Positions 1 to 11,847 are shown, counted from the stretch's first letter. The stretch: 64,000 nt of DNA from Bryum argenteum (GCA_037043015.1 CM073321.1:15125001-15189000), one strand, 5' to 3'. Notes: generated by a model from the letters alone, not told the origin. Numbers and translations are program-made.

Positions 1-81
1 CAAATTCATGTAATCAGAAAACAATAAGATGGAGAAAATAGAATATGGGAGCCAGCAAGAAGCAGATAGGAAAAAGGGCAA

Positions 82-108
82 CAGTTTAGCTCAAGTCGAG
101 CTATACTG
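82..108. repeat. Isolated copy of palindrome family 1
   Basis: A diverged single copy of the 27-nt palindrome (13-nt arms CAGTTTAGCTCGA / TCGAGCTAAACTG around one central G or C). It has two mismatches to the consensus. It lies about 120 bp beyond the stop codon of gene A, outside its coding part, so it may sit in the 3' UTR or in flanking DNA. Confidence 0.8.
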
Positions 109-225
109 CAAAATAGTAAAGGCCTGTATTAATTACAAAAAATTGTCTGAGTTTGATACAAAATCTCACATGTATATGTGTTTTCCGGCATTTACAGCTT
201 AAATACTATATACTCGATCCAAAAT

Positions 226-1037
226 CTAAGTTGAAGGAGGACCTGGAGATTCTTCTTCTTCGTCACCCACAGGTCGTATTTCAGGCATAGGAGAGGAAGG
301 CGTGGGCGCGGGAGGCTCGATAGTTGGAGGCGGCAAGGACGTGAGTGGTTGCGAAGTAGGACCAGCATGTGGAGCACCAGCATCACCACTCTGAGGAGTA
401 GTGATTGCCATCCTCTGAACCGAAGTTAATTCCTTCCCGGCAGTAAAACTCCGCATCATCTCCATCATACTCTCATGGTGTTCCAAGTCCCTCTGATCGC
501 GTTGCTGCTGCGCAAGGAGCTCTTCCAACTTCCTCCGGTGTGCCTTCTCCTCCTCGAACTTCCGTTGTAGTGCTGCTAATGCCGCACTCTCCTCAGCCTT
601 GAATCTACTTGAGGGTGAGTCCTTCGACATGGGATTACGTTTCCGCTTTGCACTCCCTCTGCCTCCTCCTCGCCCGGGAGCGGTACGCGACTCCTGCGGT
701 GTCCGTGGGGTCGTGTCAATTTCCATGTCTTGCTCTTCATCATCTCCACCGGAACCAAGGCTGTAAGTGTTGCCTTCGCCGTAAAGTTGCCTTCCGCTTG
801 ACCCAGAGTCCTCCCGGTCGGGGACGTTCGCCTCATCGTCGAGGGCCTCGTCATCCAAAGACGCCACAGCTTTGCGCTTGCCCTTCAAGAGCATGGCCCC
901 GACCTCCGGAAACTCGACTTTGTCGACGAAGTAGCCGTTCACGGAGAAGTCAGTGGGATCAGCCCATCGCTGTACACTTGGTCGATGTCTTCTTTATCTT
1001 CGGCATCGAATATGGAGTAGGCATCAAGAGACAACAT
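226..1037 (-). CDS. Gene A 3' exon: acidic, coiled-coil, proline-rich tail
   Basis: The exon begins after TTTTTGTAG at 1038-1040 and ends at TAG 226-228. It opens with SLDAYSIFDAEDKEDIDQ, then shifts frame by one base in the GGG at 963-965 into the long frame (ADPTDFSVNGYFVDKVEF). Then come an acidic stretch, a basic nuclear-signal-like patch (SAKRKRNP), a strongly charged coiled coil (QRKFEEEKAHRRKLEELLAQ) and a Pro/Thr-rich, Glu-rich end. Gene B carries the same kind of tail: acidic region, charged coiled coil, Pro/Ser-rich end. The weak match VQRWADPTDF against B's AKRMDKNDF marks the shared start. I see no enzymatic motif. A role as an oligomerisation or nuclear targeting tail is inference. 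Confidence 0.6.
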
Positions 1038-1113
1038 CTACAAAAAGAAATGTGCAGCTTAGACTATAGATAAAGCTGAAGCTGGAGCGAACATGGTTAG
1101 AAAACAAGCATGA

Positions 1114-1263
1114 CAGTTTAGCTCGAGTCGAGCTAAACTGTATTGCAGTTAAGCTCGAGTCGAGCTAAACTGTATTGCAGTTAAGCTCGACTCGAGCTAA
1201 ACTGTAGGGAAACATTTAAGCGTAAATAGAGTACGTCAGTTTAGCTCGAGTCGAGCTTAACCG
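1114..1263. repeat. Palindrome family 1 array in last intron of gene A
   Basis: Four copies of the 27-nt palindrome: 1114-1140, 1146-1172, 1178-1204, 1237-1263. The first three are separated by the identical 5-nt spacer TATTG (period 32); the fourth follows a 32-nt gap. On the minus strand the first copy met lies 13 nt inside the 5' splice site (donor GTAAGC starting at 1276). The intron at the same position in gene B holds a different palindrome family. Confidence 0.9.
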
Positions 1264-1276
1264 TAAGGAAGCTTAC

Positions 1277-2620
1277 TACGCTTGCGCAGACTACTTTTCC
1301 GCCGGCGTAGACAAGAAAAATATTCTCCTGCTCCTGGCAAAAAAGCTGGATGACCTGCAAATAAAAATCCATCCTCAACTCGATCAGGTACATGTGATAC
1401 CGAGACTCGTTGTACTGCCGCGGCTTCTCGTAAAGCGCATGCTTAGGAGCGCGGTACTCGGTCTCTGGCAATCTCGCAAGTTTTACGTCTTCCCTGATTA
1501 TGAAGAGAAGACGCACGGGCTGCAAGGCTTTCTTGGCTTTCGCATTGAATCCAGCGATCCGTTCGTGCAGGGATGGATAGTACAGCGATGGAATCAACTT
1601 ATAATTTGTCCCTTGGAAGTAGGCAGAATTTTTCGCAAACGCCTCGACTTGCAGGTAATCATTGTCATCCCCGCATATGAAGAACCAGCAAGGTACATCT
1701 TTGAGAGCTGGCTTGTTCTGAGATGATAAGATCGCCATGAACATTTCAAAGAATGGGTGTTCAGGCGAGGAATCTGCGGAGGTGCTACCACTACCCGGAA
1801 TCAATCTGTAGTCGATGATTCCAACGTTCATCTCAGGAGCAACCTCCAGCCATGAGTTCTCAGGCCATTCTCCGAGCCTTTGTGGTGTTATGCGGTAGAA
1901 GGAACGGAATATAACTCTACCCACAGGGCCTATGAACTTCTCGCGCTTTTCCAAGAAAACCTCGAAGAATCTCTTTGCGTAGGGAGAGAGATCCTCGCAG
2001 CTGGTATTCCTGTGTTGGGACTGCCTCTCATCCGCATAATATTTGTCAGGGATTCCCCATTCCAAAAGTGCGCGCTTGGAGGCCTTCGTGACATGGTAGT
2101 CTTTTTTCTTGAACTTCTTCCACGCATCCATGTCAAACTCGTTGTTCTTGAAGATTCCGAGTTGGGGTCTGATCTTGTGGATCTGAAGCTGGGCGGTCGC
2201 CTTCCGCTTCAACCGCTCAACGTACTCCTTGACGGAGTAGCAATCTTCAAGGAGGGTGACTGGTTGTTTCAAAGTAACCTTCGGGTATTCCAGTTTCCGT
2301 GACGGACCTGACCTATTGAGCATGTGTGTACAGAGTTTTCTGTGGGCCGACTCTGAAAGGTTACCGAGGTTCTTGAAAAATTCCCTCGACAGGGTTTGGT
2401 CGTTATCTAGTTTGAACCCTGGCTTGTCACACAGCTGCCTAAAGGAGTAGGGGTCGATAAGGGTCCCTTGCGCGACACTTCCGATCAACTCTGCCCATAC
2501 GTTCCAGAGATCATCGGGGAAGGTGATGATCTTAGCTCATTTGTTAGGGACAAGACCTTGTTCTTCACCTCTACTTGGGCCTTGGCAACATCAATCATGG
2601 CGAACCTATGCCGAATAGAG
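1277..2620 (-). CDS. Gene A exon: degenerate N4/N6 DNA-methylase-like domain
   Basis: The long open part is 1241-2488. Homology to gene B extends it upstream to about 2620 across a one-base deletion near 2530 (B has NELQMITLPDNIWKHW, A has ITFPDDLWNVW). The upstream splice site appears lost: the acceptor reads CAA where B has CAG. The fold order resembles PF01555 methylases: a strand that would end in the catalytic DPPY is here NVGIIDYRLIP; then a hydrophobic strand (CWFFICGD), a later strand (VRLLFIIRED), then FYLQVIQLF and IFLVYAGGK where motif I (DxFxGSG) should be. Neither the DPPY nor the glycine-rich SAM motif is intact, so it probably does not methylate. The donor after VYAGGKVVCASV (GTAAGC) is at exactly the same codon as in B. 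Confidence 0.55.
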
Positions 2621-2724
2621 TCAACGAATTTTTGCAATGCCACAGGAGTATGTAAGATTTCAGATTATAAGTGTGCGTCGAAAATTAAGATGCAGGTGTT
2701 TTGGGCTTCTTGAAACTGCAGTGA

Positions 2725-2817
2725 CAGTTTAGCTCGAGTTGAGCTAAACTGCAATGACAGTTTAGCTCGAGTGGAGCTAAACTGCAATGACAGTTTAGCT
2801 CGACTCGAGCTAAACTG
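2725..2817. repeat. Palindrome family 1 array in middle intron of gene A
   Basis: Three copies at 2725-2751, 2758-2784 and 2791-2817, separated twice by the identical 6-nt spacer CAATGA (period 33). They lie about 60 bp inside the intron that follows the ParB-like exon (donor GTAAGTATT, first base at 2880). Read through in frame the array gives a repeated RAKLSLQF peptide, but the clear donor and the matching intron in gene B argue that it is intronic. Confidence 0.9.
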
Positions 2818-2880
2818 CGACGGGAAATTATTTGCAATTAAAGAAGGTAGAAATGCAATGCGGCATGAGGTAATACTTAC

Positions 2881-4313
2881 GTCAAAATTTGCAAATTGTG
2901 ACAGAACTTGCTTCGCTTGCACTTGTTTCTCCGCCACCCCAGCTGCTGCATGTTTGTTGGCTGGGCGCCCGTAGTTCTCCCACATGGTGCGGGCGGCAAG
3001 GATATTCGATGCCCATGTCGGCTTAAACGGAGTGAAATGGTTCACTCTGTAATAGAACGCCGATATTTTGCGGAGCTTGGCTTCATCCTTCGTCCAAAAT
3101 ACGAAAGCAGACCACACCCAAAAGTCCTTACGAATTGTTTCTATGACTTTGGACTCAAACATCTGCTTTGAGGTGGCAACACTGTGTTGGCCGTTAATTA
3201 TCCAAAACTCGCAGTCCTGCATATCTTCAATGCCGTTCGGCTTGACATCCAATTTAGGCATCACGCAGAGCGTTTGCTTTTGCAATCTGTCGGGCATATT
3301 GATGAGAAAGTTCATCAAGTCCGTCTTGCCCCTCTTCTCGAATGCCCGAATTGTCCATTGTGGAGGGGACTCGATCATCTTCATTGTGTCGATCTCCATC
3401 TTCGTGTCAGGTTTAGGAAAGACGAAACAGTCCTGATAGTCTGTGAAGAACTTTTGATAGATGAGGTTGACGTTCTCGAAGTCAATTTCCTCCACGGTAT
3501 TAACGTTCTTTGGAATGCATTGAATAGCATCGTTCAAAGCCGTTAAAGCGTCCTCTTCCGAAATGAGCATGCTCTTTTTCTTCTTCGCCACGGCCGACTT
3601 CTTCACGGGAGCTTCTCTCCTCTGTACGGGCGAGTCAGAAGTCGTGGTGGTTGTAGGGGCCGGCCTTGACGCACGTTGCGGGCGTGATGGGGTCCTGCTC
3701 TGTACGCCGCTCCCAGTTGCAGTCAGCCCAGATCCCTCTAGTGGAGCTTTTCCTTTGAGGTGTATCGTCTTCGCCATAATGTCAGCTTGAGTTAGAGCCG
3801 AGACTACAGATTGCAGTTTTATTGCGAGCTGCTTGGCCTTGAGAGCTCCCCCCCTGTTTGGTTTGCCATGCTTTAGTAAGCATATCATGTTTCAGTGTTG
3901 TTTTGATATCATCGAAACTGGACGCCTCTAAGCTCTCCACCAACTGCCCCAAGTCAAAAGGAGTCTGCTTGATATCGATAAGTATGGCGTAGTTGTAGGC
4001 ACACTCCTTGTCATTCTCCTTGAAGTTTGTGCACGTCGCTATGACTTCCATCTTTGTTTCGTGGTCGAATTCAGTGAACTTGGACTCAATGTCAACGTAC
4101 ATGGGGTCTTCTACATCTCCTTTGTATGTGACGACAAGGGTGAGGAATGCTGTGTATGGGATCCACCTCGCAGACCACGAAAGCACTTTTGATGGGTCCT
4201 TGAATTCCCAGCAATCCAACTGCTTCGTGTCGTCGCCATTGTCTTCGTCAGAATCCAGTGGCCTAAGTTAGAAGAAGTGCTGGAGCGCCTCCTGAACTCG
4301 TGCCTTCTCTTGA
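2881..4313 (-). CDS. Gene A exon: acidic N-terminal region plus ParB-like domain
   Basis: Two overlapping open frames (4219-3782 and 3888-2665) join if one base is changed in the G7 run at 3848-3854: KAWQTKQGG continues as ALKAKQLAIKLQ. After a Thr/Pro/Lys-rich linker (APVKKSAVAKKKKS) the protein holds a ParB-like core: LCVMPKLDVKPNGIED, then FWIINGQHSVATSK, then AFYYRVNHFTPFKPTWASN. The NGQH(R/S) signature is the ParB/sulfiredoxin-fold box seen in phage-type ParB proteins. Gene B has MIINGQHSIKGTSD and then AKPTWGNQIVSCRNIW at the matching places. The acceptor at 4314-4315 follows TTTATATTCACAG; a TAA at 4268-4270 interrupts the first codons unless a nearer acceptor is used. The exon ends with FANFD before GTAAGT. 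DNA or nucleotide binding is inferred from the family. Confidence 0.6.
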
Positions 4314-4392
4314 CTGTGAATATAAAGGTTGTGTTAGTTTATAGTATCGGTCTGGATACCCATGAAGCGTAATTCTTACATCCTAGTACATG

Positions 4393-5002
4393 CAGTTTAG
4401 CTCGAGTCGAGCCAAACTGTTTAGAACTTTGTCTACTACAGTTTAACTCGACTCGAGCTAAACTGCATAGACCTCTGTCTACTAAAGTTTAGCTCGACTC
4501 GAGCTAAACAGCATGGTACATGCTACCAGTCATGTCATTTCTGCAGACCTTACTCTTATTTCGGAACTACGTCTTGAGTGAATTTCGTTGTTTACTTTGG
4601 CGACAGTTTAGCTCGAGTCGAGCTAAACTGTTGTTGACACATGCCTCTACAGTTTAGCTCAAGTCGAGCTAAACTGTACAGACATGTGTCAGTAACAGTT
4701 TAGCTTGACTCGAGCTAAACTGTAGAGGCCTGTGTCAACTACGGTTTAGCTCGACTCGAGATAAACTGTAGCTGCTTTTGTGTAGGCTTTTTTTTATTCA
4801 AAGGGCAGTTTATAGTTGGCTCTAGCTCTACTTGTATTTTAATTACATTGTTACGTCATTTAAGTACACTCTAAACCGTAATCCTTTATTTGCATTGTCA
4901 TTTAAAATTCGTTGATAACAGGGGCAGCAGTTTAGGTTGACTTAATGTGAGATATGTCACCTAGCGTAACGTCTACAGTTTAGCTCGACTTGAGCTAAAC
5001 TG
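4393..5002. repeat. Regularly spaced palindrome array (family 1) in first long intron of gene A
   Basis: Eight 27-nt copies start at 4393, 4439, 4485, 4604, 4650, 4696, 4742 and 4976. Within the two clusters the period is exactly 46 bp: 27-nt palindrome plus 19-nt spacer. The spacers differ in sequence (for example TTTAGAACTTTGTCTACTA, TACAGACATGTGTCAGTAA). The spacer at 4631-4649 is close to the reverse complement of the one at 4723-4741, so 4604-4768 is itself a large imperfect inverted repeat centred near 4686. The last two copies are each followed by a related stretch (TAGC-GCTT-TGTAGGC), indicating a longer duplicated unit of about 234 bp. Confidence 0.92.
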
Positions 5003-5141
5003 TAGCCGCTTCTATGTAGGCGGCATACTATACAAAGGGCAGTTTCTAGTTTGCTACAGCTGAACTACATTTTTAATTGCAGAGAGGACTCAAATCCATT
5101 TGCAAGCGACTTAGTGGGTTTTTGCTGATGATGATGATCAC

Positions 5142-5206
5142 CTGTCGGCCATTTTTCTTGTATATTCGGCAAAGGACTTCTGTGATGCACTTCGCTTGGG
5201 CTTTAC
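5142..5206 (-). CDS. Candidate small upstream exon of gene A
   Basis: A 65-nt open segment bounded by an acceptor (TTCTTGTGCAG) and a donor (GACAG followed by GTGATC). It encodes a basic peptide, KPKRSASQKSFAEYTRKMAD. It fits between the candidate first exon and the palindrome-filled intron. There is no counterpart in gene B, so support is only splice-site context. Confidence 0.3.
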
Positions 5207-5571
5207 CTGCACAAGAATGTGATGGTTATGGATTGGGGAGGTCTGTGAGGAACTAAGTTTGATTGTGAGCATTTGTTGTGTATTATTAGGTGCTTATTGA
5301 ATACATATGTAATTGGAATCAGAGGCTACAGAATTCTTTGTTGGAAGCGGAAGCGTGGGCTTTCTTTTAACAATACTAAGCAATCCAGCATAACATGTTG
5401 CACCTCACGTGAAATTCAAACATGTACGAGCTTCAAGGCATAGCATCAGCACTGAATTTTGAATGGAAGTGCTATGTAGAATGCACAACAATGAAAGCGA
5501 GAATACAAAATACAAAAAAGCATAACAAGTCCTGGCTGACTGATTCAAACACAAACTTTGTGTTAGCTTAC

Positions 5572-5734
5572 CTCGATATTCTTCTTCAAATACGACTATC
5601 TCCAAGTTCGAAGCAATTGAATCTCGAACCCGATCCTCAGCAAGTCTATCTCCCACAATTGTATCTGCACCTTCAGATTCGCCATTCACATTAGAGGGCA
5701 AGCTTGACTTCATACACAGAATGTGAAGAAGCAA
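5572..5734 (-). CDS. Candidate first exon of gene A
   Basis: Opens with ATG at 5732-5734 (MLLHILCMKSSLPSN), runs through an acidic stretch (SEGADTIVGDRLAEDRVRDS) and reaches EIVVFEEEY before a good donor (GAG followed by GTAAGC). No family is recognised. Its link to gene A is by strand, distance and donor phase only. It could equally be an isolated open frame. Confidence 0.3.
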
Positions 5735-7379
5735 ATCAAAGGACCTAGATAGATTTCATGTACAATAAACTTGCTAGACTTCAGGGTTGAAATTCGCTTT
5801 GAGAATTTCCACACTGTCGACGAACGAATGCACAAAAATTAACTACAAGCATTTCAAATACAAGTTCCACACTGTCGGTGTACATCAATCCCCGAAAAGC
5901 ACTAAATCCTCATTTCTCAGCCACAGCTCAACACACCGACTGCAAATTCCAAGTTGACTTCAGTTTAACAATCAGCATAGGGTTGCTAGAGGTCTTTAAC
6001 AAAAAATCCAACTGAAACGAGGGATCTAGTGTACCCAAAAATGTGTTCAGCCAAGCAAACCTGACTAAAAATGTACAAAATGGGCATTGCTATGAAAATC
6101 AATTAAGAGAAGACGCTATTAGGGTTCGACAAATTTTACACTCATGAAAAAACAGAAAGTGTCCGCAGAAGTGCTCAACCCTGAAGTGCTCAACCTTGAA
6201 GTGTCTGTGCTCAGACAGACCGATTCACAAACGTGGGTGCCAGACGCGCCATATAATACCACGGGGAAGACTCAGTGTAAGGAAGCAATGACGAACCTTA
6301 GCCGTTCGGAGGACATCAGTAGGGTTACGGGGAAGACTCAGTGCAAAGAAACCCTACAAAACAGGTAAGGAACAATGACATACCTAAGCGTAGCGCCGGA
6401 AACTTGCAGCCGCGATGAAAAATTAGTAGCAATGAACGAGCAGCACCGGCGATGCCGCAATGAACATTCGCACCGGCGATGCCGCGAAAAAGCAACCTCG
6501 CTGGACCTCCACCAAGCAGGACCTCACCGCTCGCATGTATGACCTCGCAGGACCTCCGCCACGCTGAAGCTCCGGAGCCGCGCAGAAGTAAATCCTCCGC
6601 CACAACAAAGTGACCTCCTCGACGCGGCAGCAACACCACAAAATTGGCCGCTCGCAGAAGTAGTCCAAGCCGCTCTCCGCAGAAACTCCAAGCAAATTGG
6701 CGACAAAAGAACTACAAACTTGAGCGCAAAACGACAAAACATGGAACCGTGAAATCCAGCGTAAAAGACAAGGAGGAATGCAAGCGCAAAACGACAAACA
6801 GAGCGGAGACTCAAAACAGTGCGGAGGAGATAGGGGAGTAAGTGCGCTTGTGAGTGGGAGCAAATGCGCCTGAGTGGGGGGATGGGTTCTGGCCAGTGAG
6901 TGGGGGGATGGAAACTCTGCTGAATGTCGGCGGTGATGGGACGTCGGGATCCCATCATCAGCCGCTTTTCCATGCCCATGATTATGTGCATGGGCATGGT
7001 CATGCGCACATACATGGCCATGCACATGATCATGGGCATGACAAACTTTTTTTTTTTTTTTTTTTTTACTTGATAAAATATTGTTCCCGTTTAACTTATG
7101 TTTTGAGTAATTCTTTCACTAATTCTTGGCTTAGCTTTTACTAAGATTTGTCTATGTTTGTGTCCAAGTTTTGTCCAAATTTTGACTAAGTAAATGTCTA
7201 GGTTATTAATGGAAGTTTTTCACTAAATTTTGACTAAATTTAGTAATCTAAATTCTTAGTTTTAAACACAAAATTTAGAGAGTACATTGTTCCCTATGTT
7301 TTGTAAACAAAAAGTGTGTCATTTTTAGTTTATATTTGCTGTTGTATGCATGCATGAGAAACCATTTTAGAGTAAAAAT
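5735..7379. other. Spacer with short direct repeats and low-complexity DNA
   Basis: I see no convincing gene here. The 17-nt word ACGGGGAAGACTCAGTG occurs at 6261 and 6327. Long frames at 6325-7039 on the minus strand have low-complexity composition and no family. A GC-richer block (6400-6900) gives way to AT-rich DNA after a poly-T run at about 7041-7062. Confidence 0.5.
6958..7036. repeat. CATG/CATGGGCATG low-complexity repeat
   Basis: About 80 bp built from variants of CATGGGCATG, CATGATTATG and CATGCACATG, so nearly every hexamer is its own reverse complement. It is read as His/Gly or Met repeats in open frames on both strands, which explains the spurious ORFs here. Confidence 0.75.
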
Positions 7380-7460
7380 AATTCTCCTTGAAGGTTGTGC
7401 ACGTCGCTATGACTTCCTTCTCTGTTTCGTGGTCGAAGTCAGTGAGCTTGGAGTCAATGA
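7380..7460 (-). pseudogene. Duplicated fragment of gene A N-terminal coding region
   Basis: About 80 bp closely match 4012-4092 inside gene A. Both encode FDHET-EVIATCT-FKEN on the minus strand. It is an isolated partial copy 3.3 kb away with no neighbouring gene A sequence and no palindromes. It shows that this coding segment exists in more than one copy. Confidence 0.8.
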
Positions 7461-9170
<1,710 letters not shown>

Positions 9171-9402
9171 CTGAGGCTGAATTCGTCGTCCATGCCCGTG
9201 TGAAAGTCTTCTCGAAGTACAGGCCCTTCTGCAACATGAGAAGTACTTGGAGCTTTTCATCAGGAATCTTGAAGGGCATGCTTTTCACATCGTTAGTGCC
9301 CATCGGCTCCGGTGAGCTGTACTCTGCACCTGAGTCATCGGACTCAATCTCTCGGCTCGCACTCTGTGTTGTCCGACTTTTGTAGCTCGAGTTGTTCATC
9401 AT
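9171..9402 (-). CDS. Hypothetical exon, unknown function
   Basis: An open minus-strand segment starting MMNNSSYKSRTTQSASREIE, acidic and Ser-rich, then KSMPFKIPDEKLQVLLMLQK, and ending at a plausible donor (CTCAG followed by GTACTG). It could be the first exon of a small gene running toward 8.7 kb. No family is recognised and no downstream exon can be defined with confidence. Confidence 0.3.
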
Positions 9403-11847
9403 AAACGATAAAGCAGCAATCTGTGTTAATGTTGCTCACTGTGAGAAGTGTGGATATTCCAGTTCTTAAGTTTTCAGTGGCCACGCATGGCTATAAGTGA
9501 TGCAAGATTTGAAAACTGCACAACTCTTGACGTGATACAATTGCTACGAAAGATGATTGATATCTCGAGCAAGAGTAGGAAAACATTTTTGAAATAAGTA
9601 ACCTAACATACACATGATGCTAAGCAATATGTTTGAATAATTTCTGGACAATAAAAATGAATAATTTCAGTCATAATGCTTTACAAGTTTTATTTGTAAT
9701 ACCTTTTTAGCTTGCTTGTAAAATTATAAATAAATTTTACTTAATGCTGTTTTTTTATAAATTATATTTTAATAAAGTATAGATAAATATAAATGTACAT
9801 TGCAGTGTCGCGTTGTTAATGCATAATGATATATTGTAGACTGAGTACTGTAAGATAGTCTTATAGAAAAGCTTATTCATTTAAAAGTATATTTTTAACA
9901 AATAATTTCAAAAGTATAATTTCAATAAACGTAAATAATTTTTACAATCCTTAATTTGAAGTATGAACATCTTTTTAAAAAAGAAGTGTCCAAGATTAAG
10001 CACAATACTTAAAATAAATATAAATTATATTATATTGCGTGGAATACATCATAATAAGGCGTAAAGAGTTTCATATGTTTATGACTCATTATAATTATTA
10101 CAACGAAAACAATATATGATGAAATAAACTCCATCCGGTTAAAACACGTAATTCATTATAATGGTATTATTCACTGATTTTGAGAAAATTAATGTAGGTT
10201 TAGTTTGGGTCCACCTAAATGTACCCACACAGTACATTTGGCTCAACTCAAGCTCAGTTTTCATCAATTTGATAATCTGAATATTCCCATTATAATAAAT
10301 TACGTGTTTTAAACTTACGTTTAAGCTTAAGAAGATCCAGTACTAAAAAATTTCATTTCTTTAATTGGTTTTTATAAATCTTATTCTTATAATTTCACAA
10401 GGTTAAATAATTTAAGATATAAGCATAGAATAGGTTCAATTTCTCACACATAGACTTTCTTAAATACTCAGATGTTTATTTAGTTATTTAATCCTCAAGA
10501 ATGAAAGTTAAAATCTAATATAACGTCGTAAAATAAGTAATACTAATGCTAAAAATAAAATCGCTGCACTGTTGTCTCCAACATGGACTCACTGAAATTG
10601 AACTCTCCGTGAAGATGCGGAGTTCCAACGGCTAGACGGTAAGACCCCGTGCACCTTTACTATAGCTTTGCAGTGACAACCTTGATTGAATGTGTAGGAT
10701 AGGTGGGAGGTCGTAACGTGCAACGTCACCACCAATCTTGAAATACCACTTTTTCGTTTAAGGATGTCTAACTGCCGAAACAGAGGTTGAACACTGCATG
10801 GTGGTTAGTTTATCTGGGGCGGATGCCTTTAAGTAAGGGGCGCTTGGATGGTAACATCCCAAGCTAATCTGGCTATATGCTGAAATCTTCATTTCTTGGA
10901 CGATCAGCAGGGATCTAATTAAAAATTGACAGAAAAGATACGTAATTTATAATTTGATAGTTACTGAAATTTGCAGAATTGAATTTCAACTTTAAAGATC
11001 AATGAATGTATTGATTGTATTTGATAAATGCATTTTTCAAACAAAAAGATGTCCATATTTGCAATTGATTTTGAACATTTCAATACAAAATCCAATTGTA
11101 AGGTTAAACATCTACAAACGAATTAAAACGTTCAAAAGAAATCTTATTTTGGTAAGGTTTATGTTAAAAAGAATTAAATGACATATATACCATTGAGCAT
11201 CTATACAATGAAATTAAGTTTAAATATAAAATTTTATGTATATTAAAACTTCTTTCATTGAATATTCCAAAGTGTATTTAACAAGATTTACAAATTTATT
11301 TATGAAAGAGTATAAATTTTTCATCGTTGATAACCTTGAAGATTTCATTTAAAATTTAATGTTAAAATATTTGATTTCATCAGTACAGTTTGTAGTTGAA
11401 TCAATTTTATACTCTACATAATATACTAAGATTATATTTACATTGTCTGAATTTACAATTTGAGAGATATATTTTTCATTTATGAATAAATAGTATATAA
11501 CATAATATGTAATAAATATCATTTATCATATTAAATTATATATAATTATCAAATATATTACGTATATACGAAGAAGTAAACAAAATTTAATAAAAGTTAT
11601 GTTTACTCGTACATTTTTAACGAGATATTGCATATGATAGAATTAATTTGAAGTGTATAATAATAAACATTCAATTAAGAATTGTTAGCAAGTGCATACA
11701 GAAAAAAATGTTAGTAGTATTAAACTTATAGATAAATAGCTTAATACTTAATAAGACTTATGCATCAATTCATTAAATATGGACTTTGGACTTATTATGG
11801 ACTTTAAAACATGGGGAGATACCTCCATCCATGACCTTAAAATCTAC
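9403..11847. other. AT-rich intergenic DNA around a mitochondrial rRNA insert
   Basis: Apart from the rRNA fragment at 10584-10880, this stretch is AT-rich with no open frame of note. I see no gene, no inverted-repeat ends and no palindrome copies until 11848. Confidence 0.6.
10584..10880 (+). pseudogene. Mitochondrial 26S rRNA domain V fragment (NUMT)
   Basis: The segment reads as part of large-subunit rRNA domain V of the plant mitochondrial type: TGAAATTGAACTCTCCGTGA, AGACCCCGTGCACCTTTACT, GTGTAGGATAGGTGGGAG, CTTGAAATACCAC, GGATGTCTAACTGC and CTGGGGCGG occur in the right order. The common bacterial and plastid variants differ at several of these words. Only about 300 bp are present and the flanks are AT-rich nuclear-like DNA, so this is an organelle-derived insertion and not a working rRNA gene. 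Ends are approximate because similarity fades after CTGGGGCGG. Confidence 0.8.

Larger units (their letters stand above)
226..5734 (-). pseudogene. Gene A: ParB-like plus degenerate DNA-methylase-like gene (spliced, with frameshifts)
   Basis: Reading on the minus strand I see candidate exons 5734-5572, 5206-5142, 4313-2881, about 2620-1277 and 1037-226. The order of parts is: acidic N-terminal region, Lys/Ser/Pro linker, ParB-like domain (motif INGQHS), methylase-like domain, acidic/coiled-coil tail. The last three long exons match gene B (21162-27269) exon for exon, including two intron positions, so the model rests on paralogy and not only on open frames. Damage: a frameshift in a G7 run at 3848-3854, a one-base loss near 2530, another in GGG at 963-965, a TAA at 4268-4270, and an acceptor that reads CAA where B has CAG. 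Two of the three frameshifts are in homopolymers, so assembly error is possible. No enzymatic activity is expected. Each of the three long introns holds an array of palindrome family 1. Confidence 0.65.

Noticed and set aside
2665-2880. Repeat peptide RAKLSLQF as a real protein C-terminus of the ParB-like exon
   Set aside because: A strong donor (GTAAGT) precedes it, gene B has an intron at the same place, and the repeat is just the palindrome read in frame.
6261-6343. Target-site duplication (ACGGGGAAGACTCAGTG twice)
   Set aside because: Only 49 bp separate the copies, with no inverted ends; it is more likely a small tandem duplication.
6325-7039. Long overlapping minus-strand ORFs
   Set aside because: They are low in complexity (CATG repeats, Leu/Ser-rich), overlap each other in different frames, and match no family.
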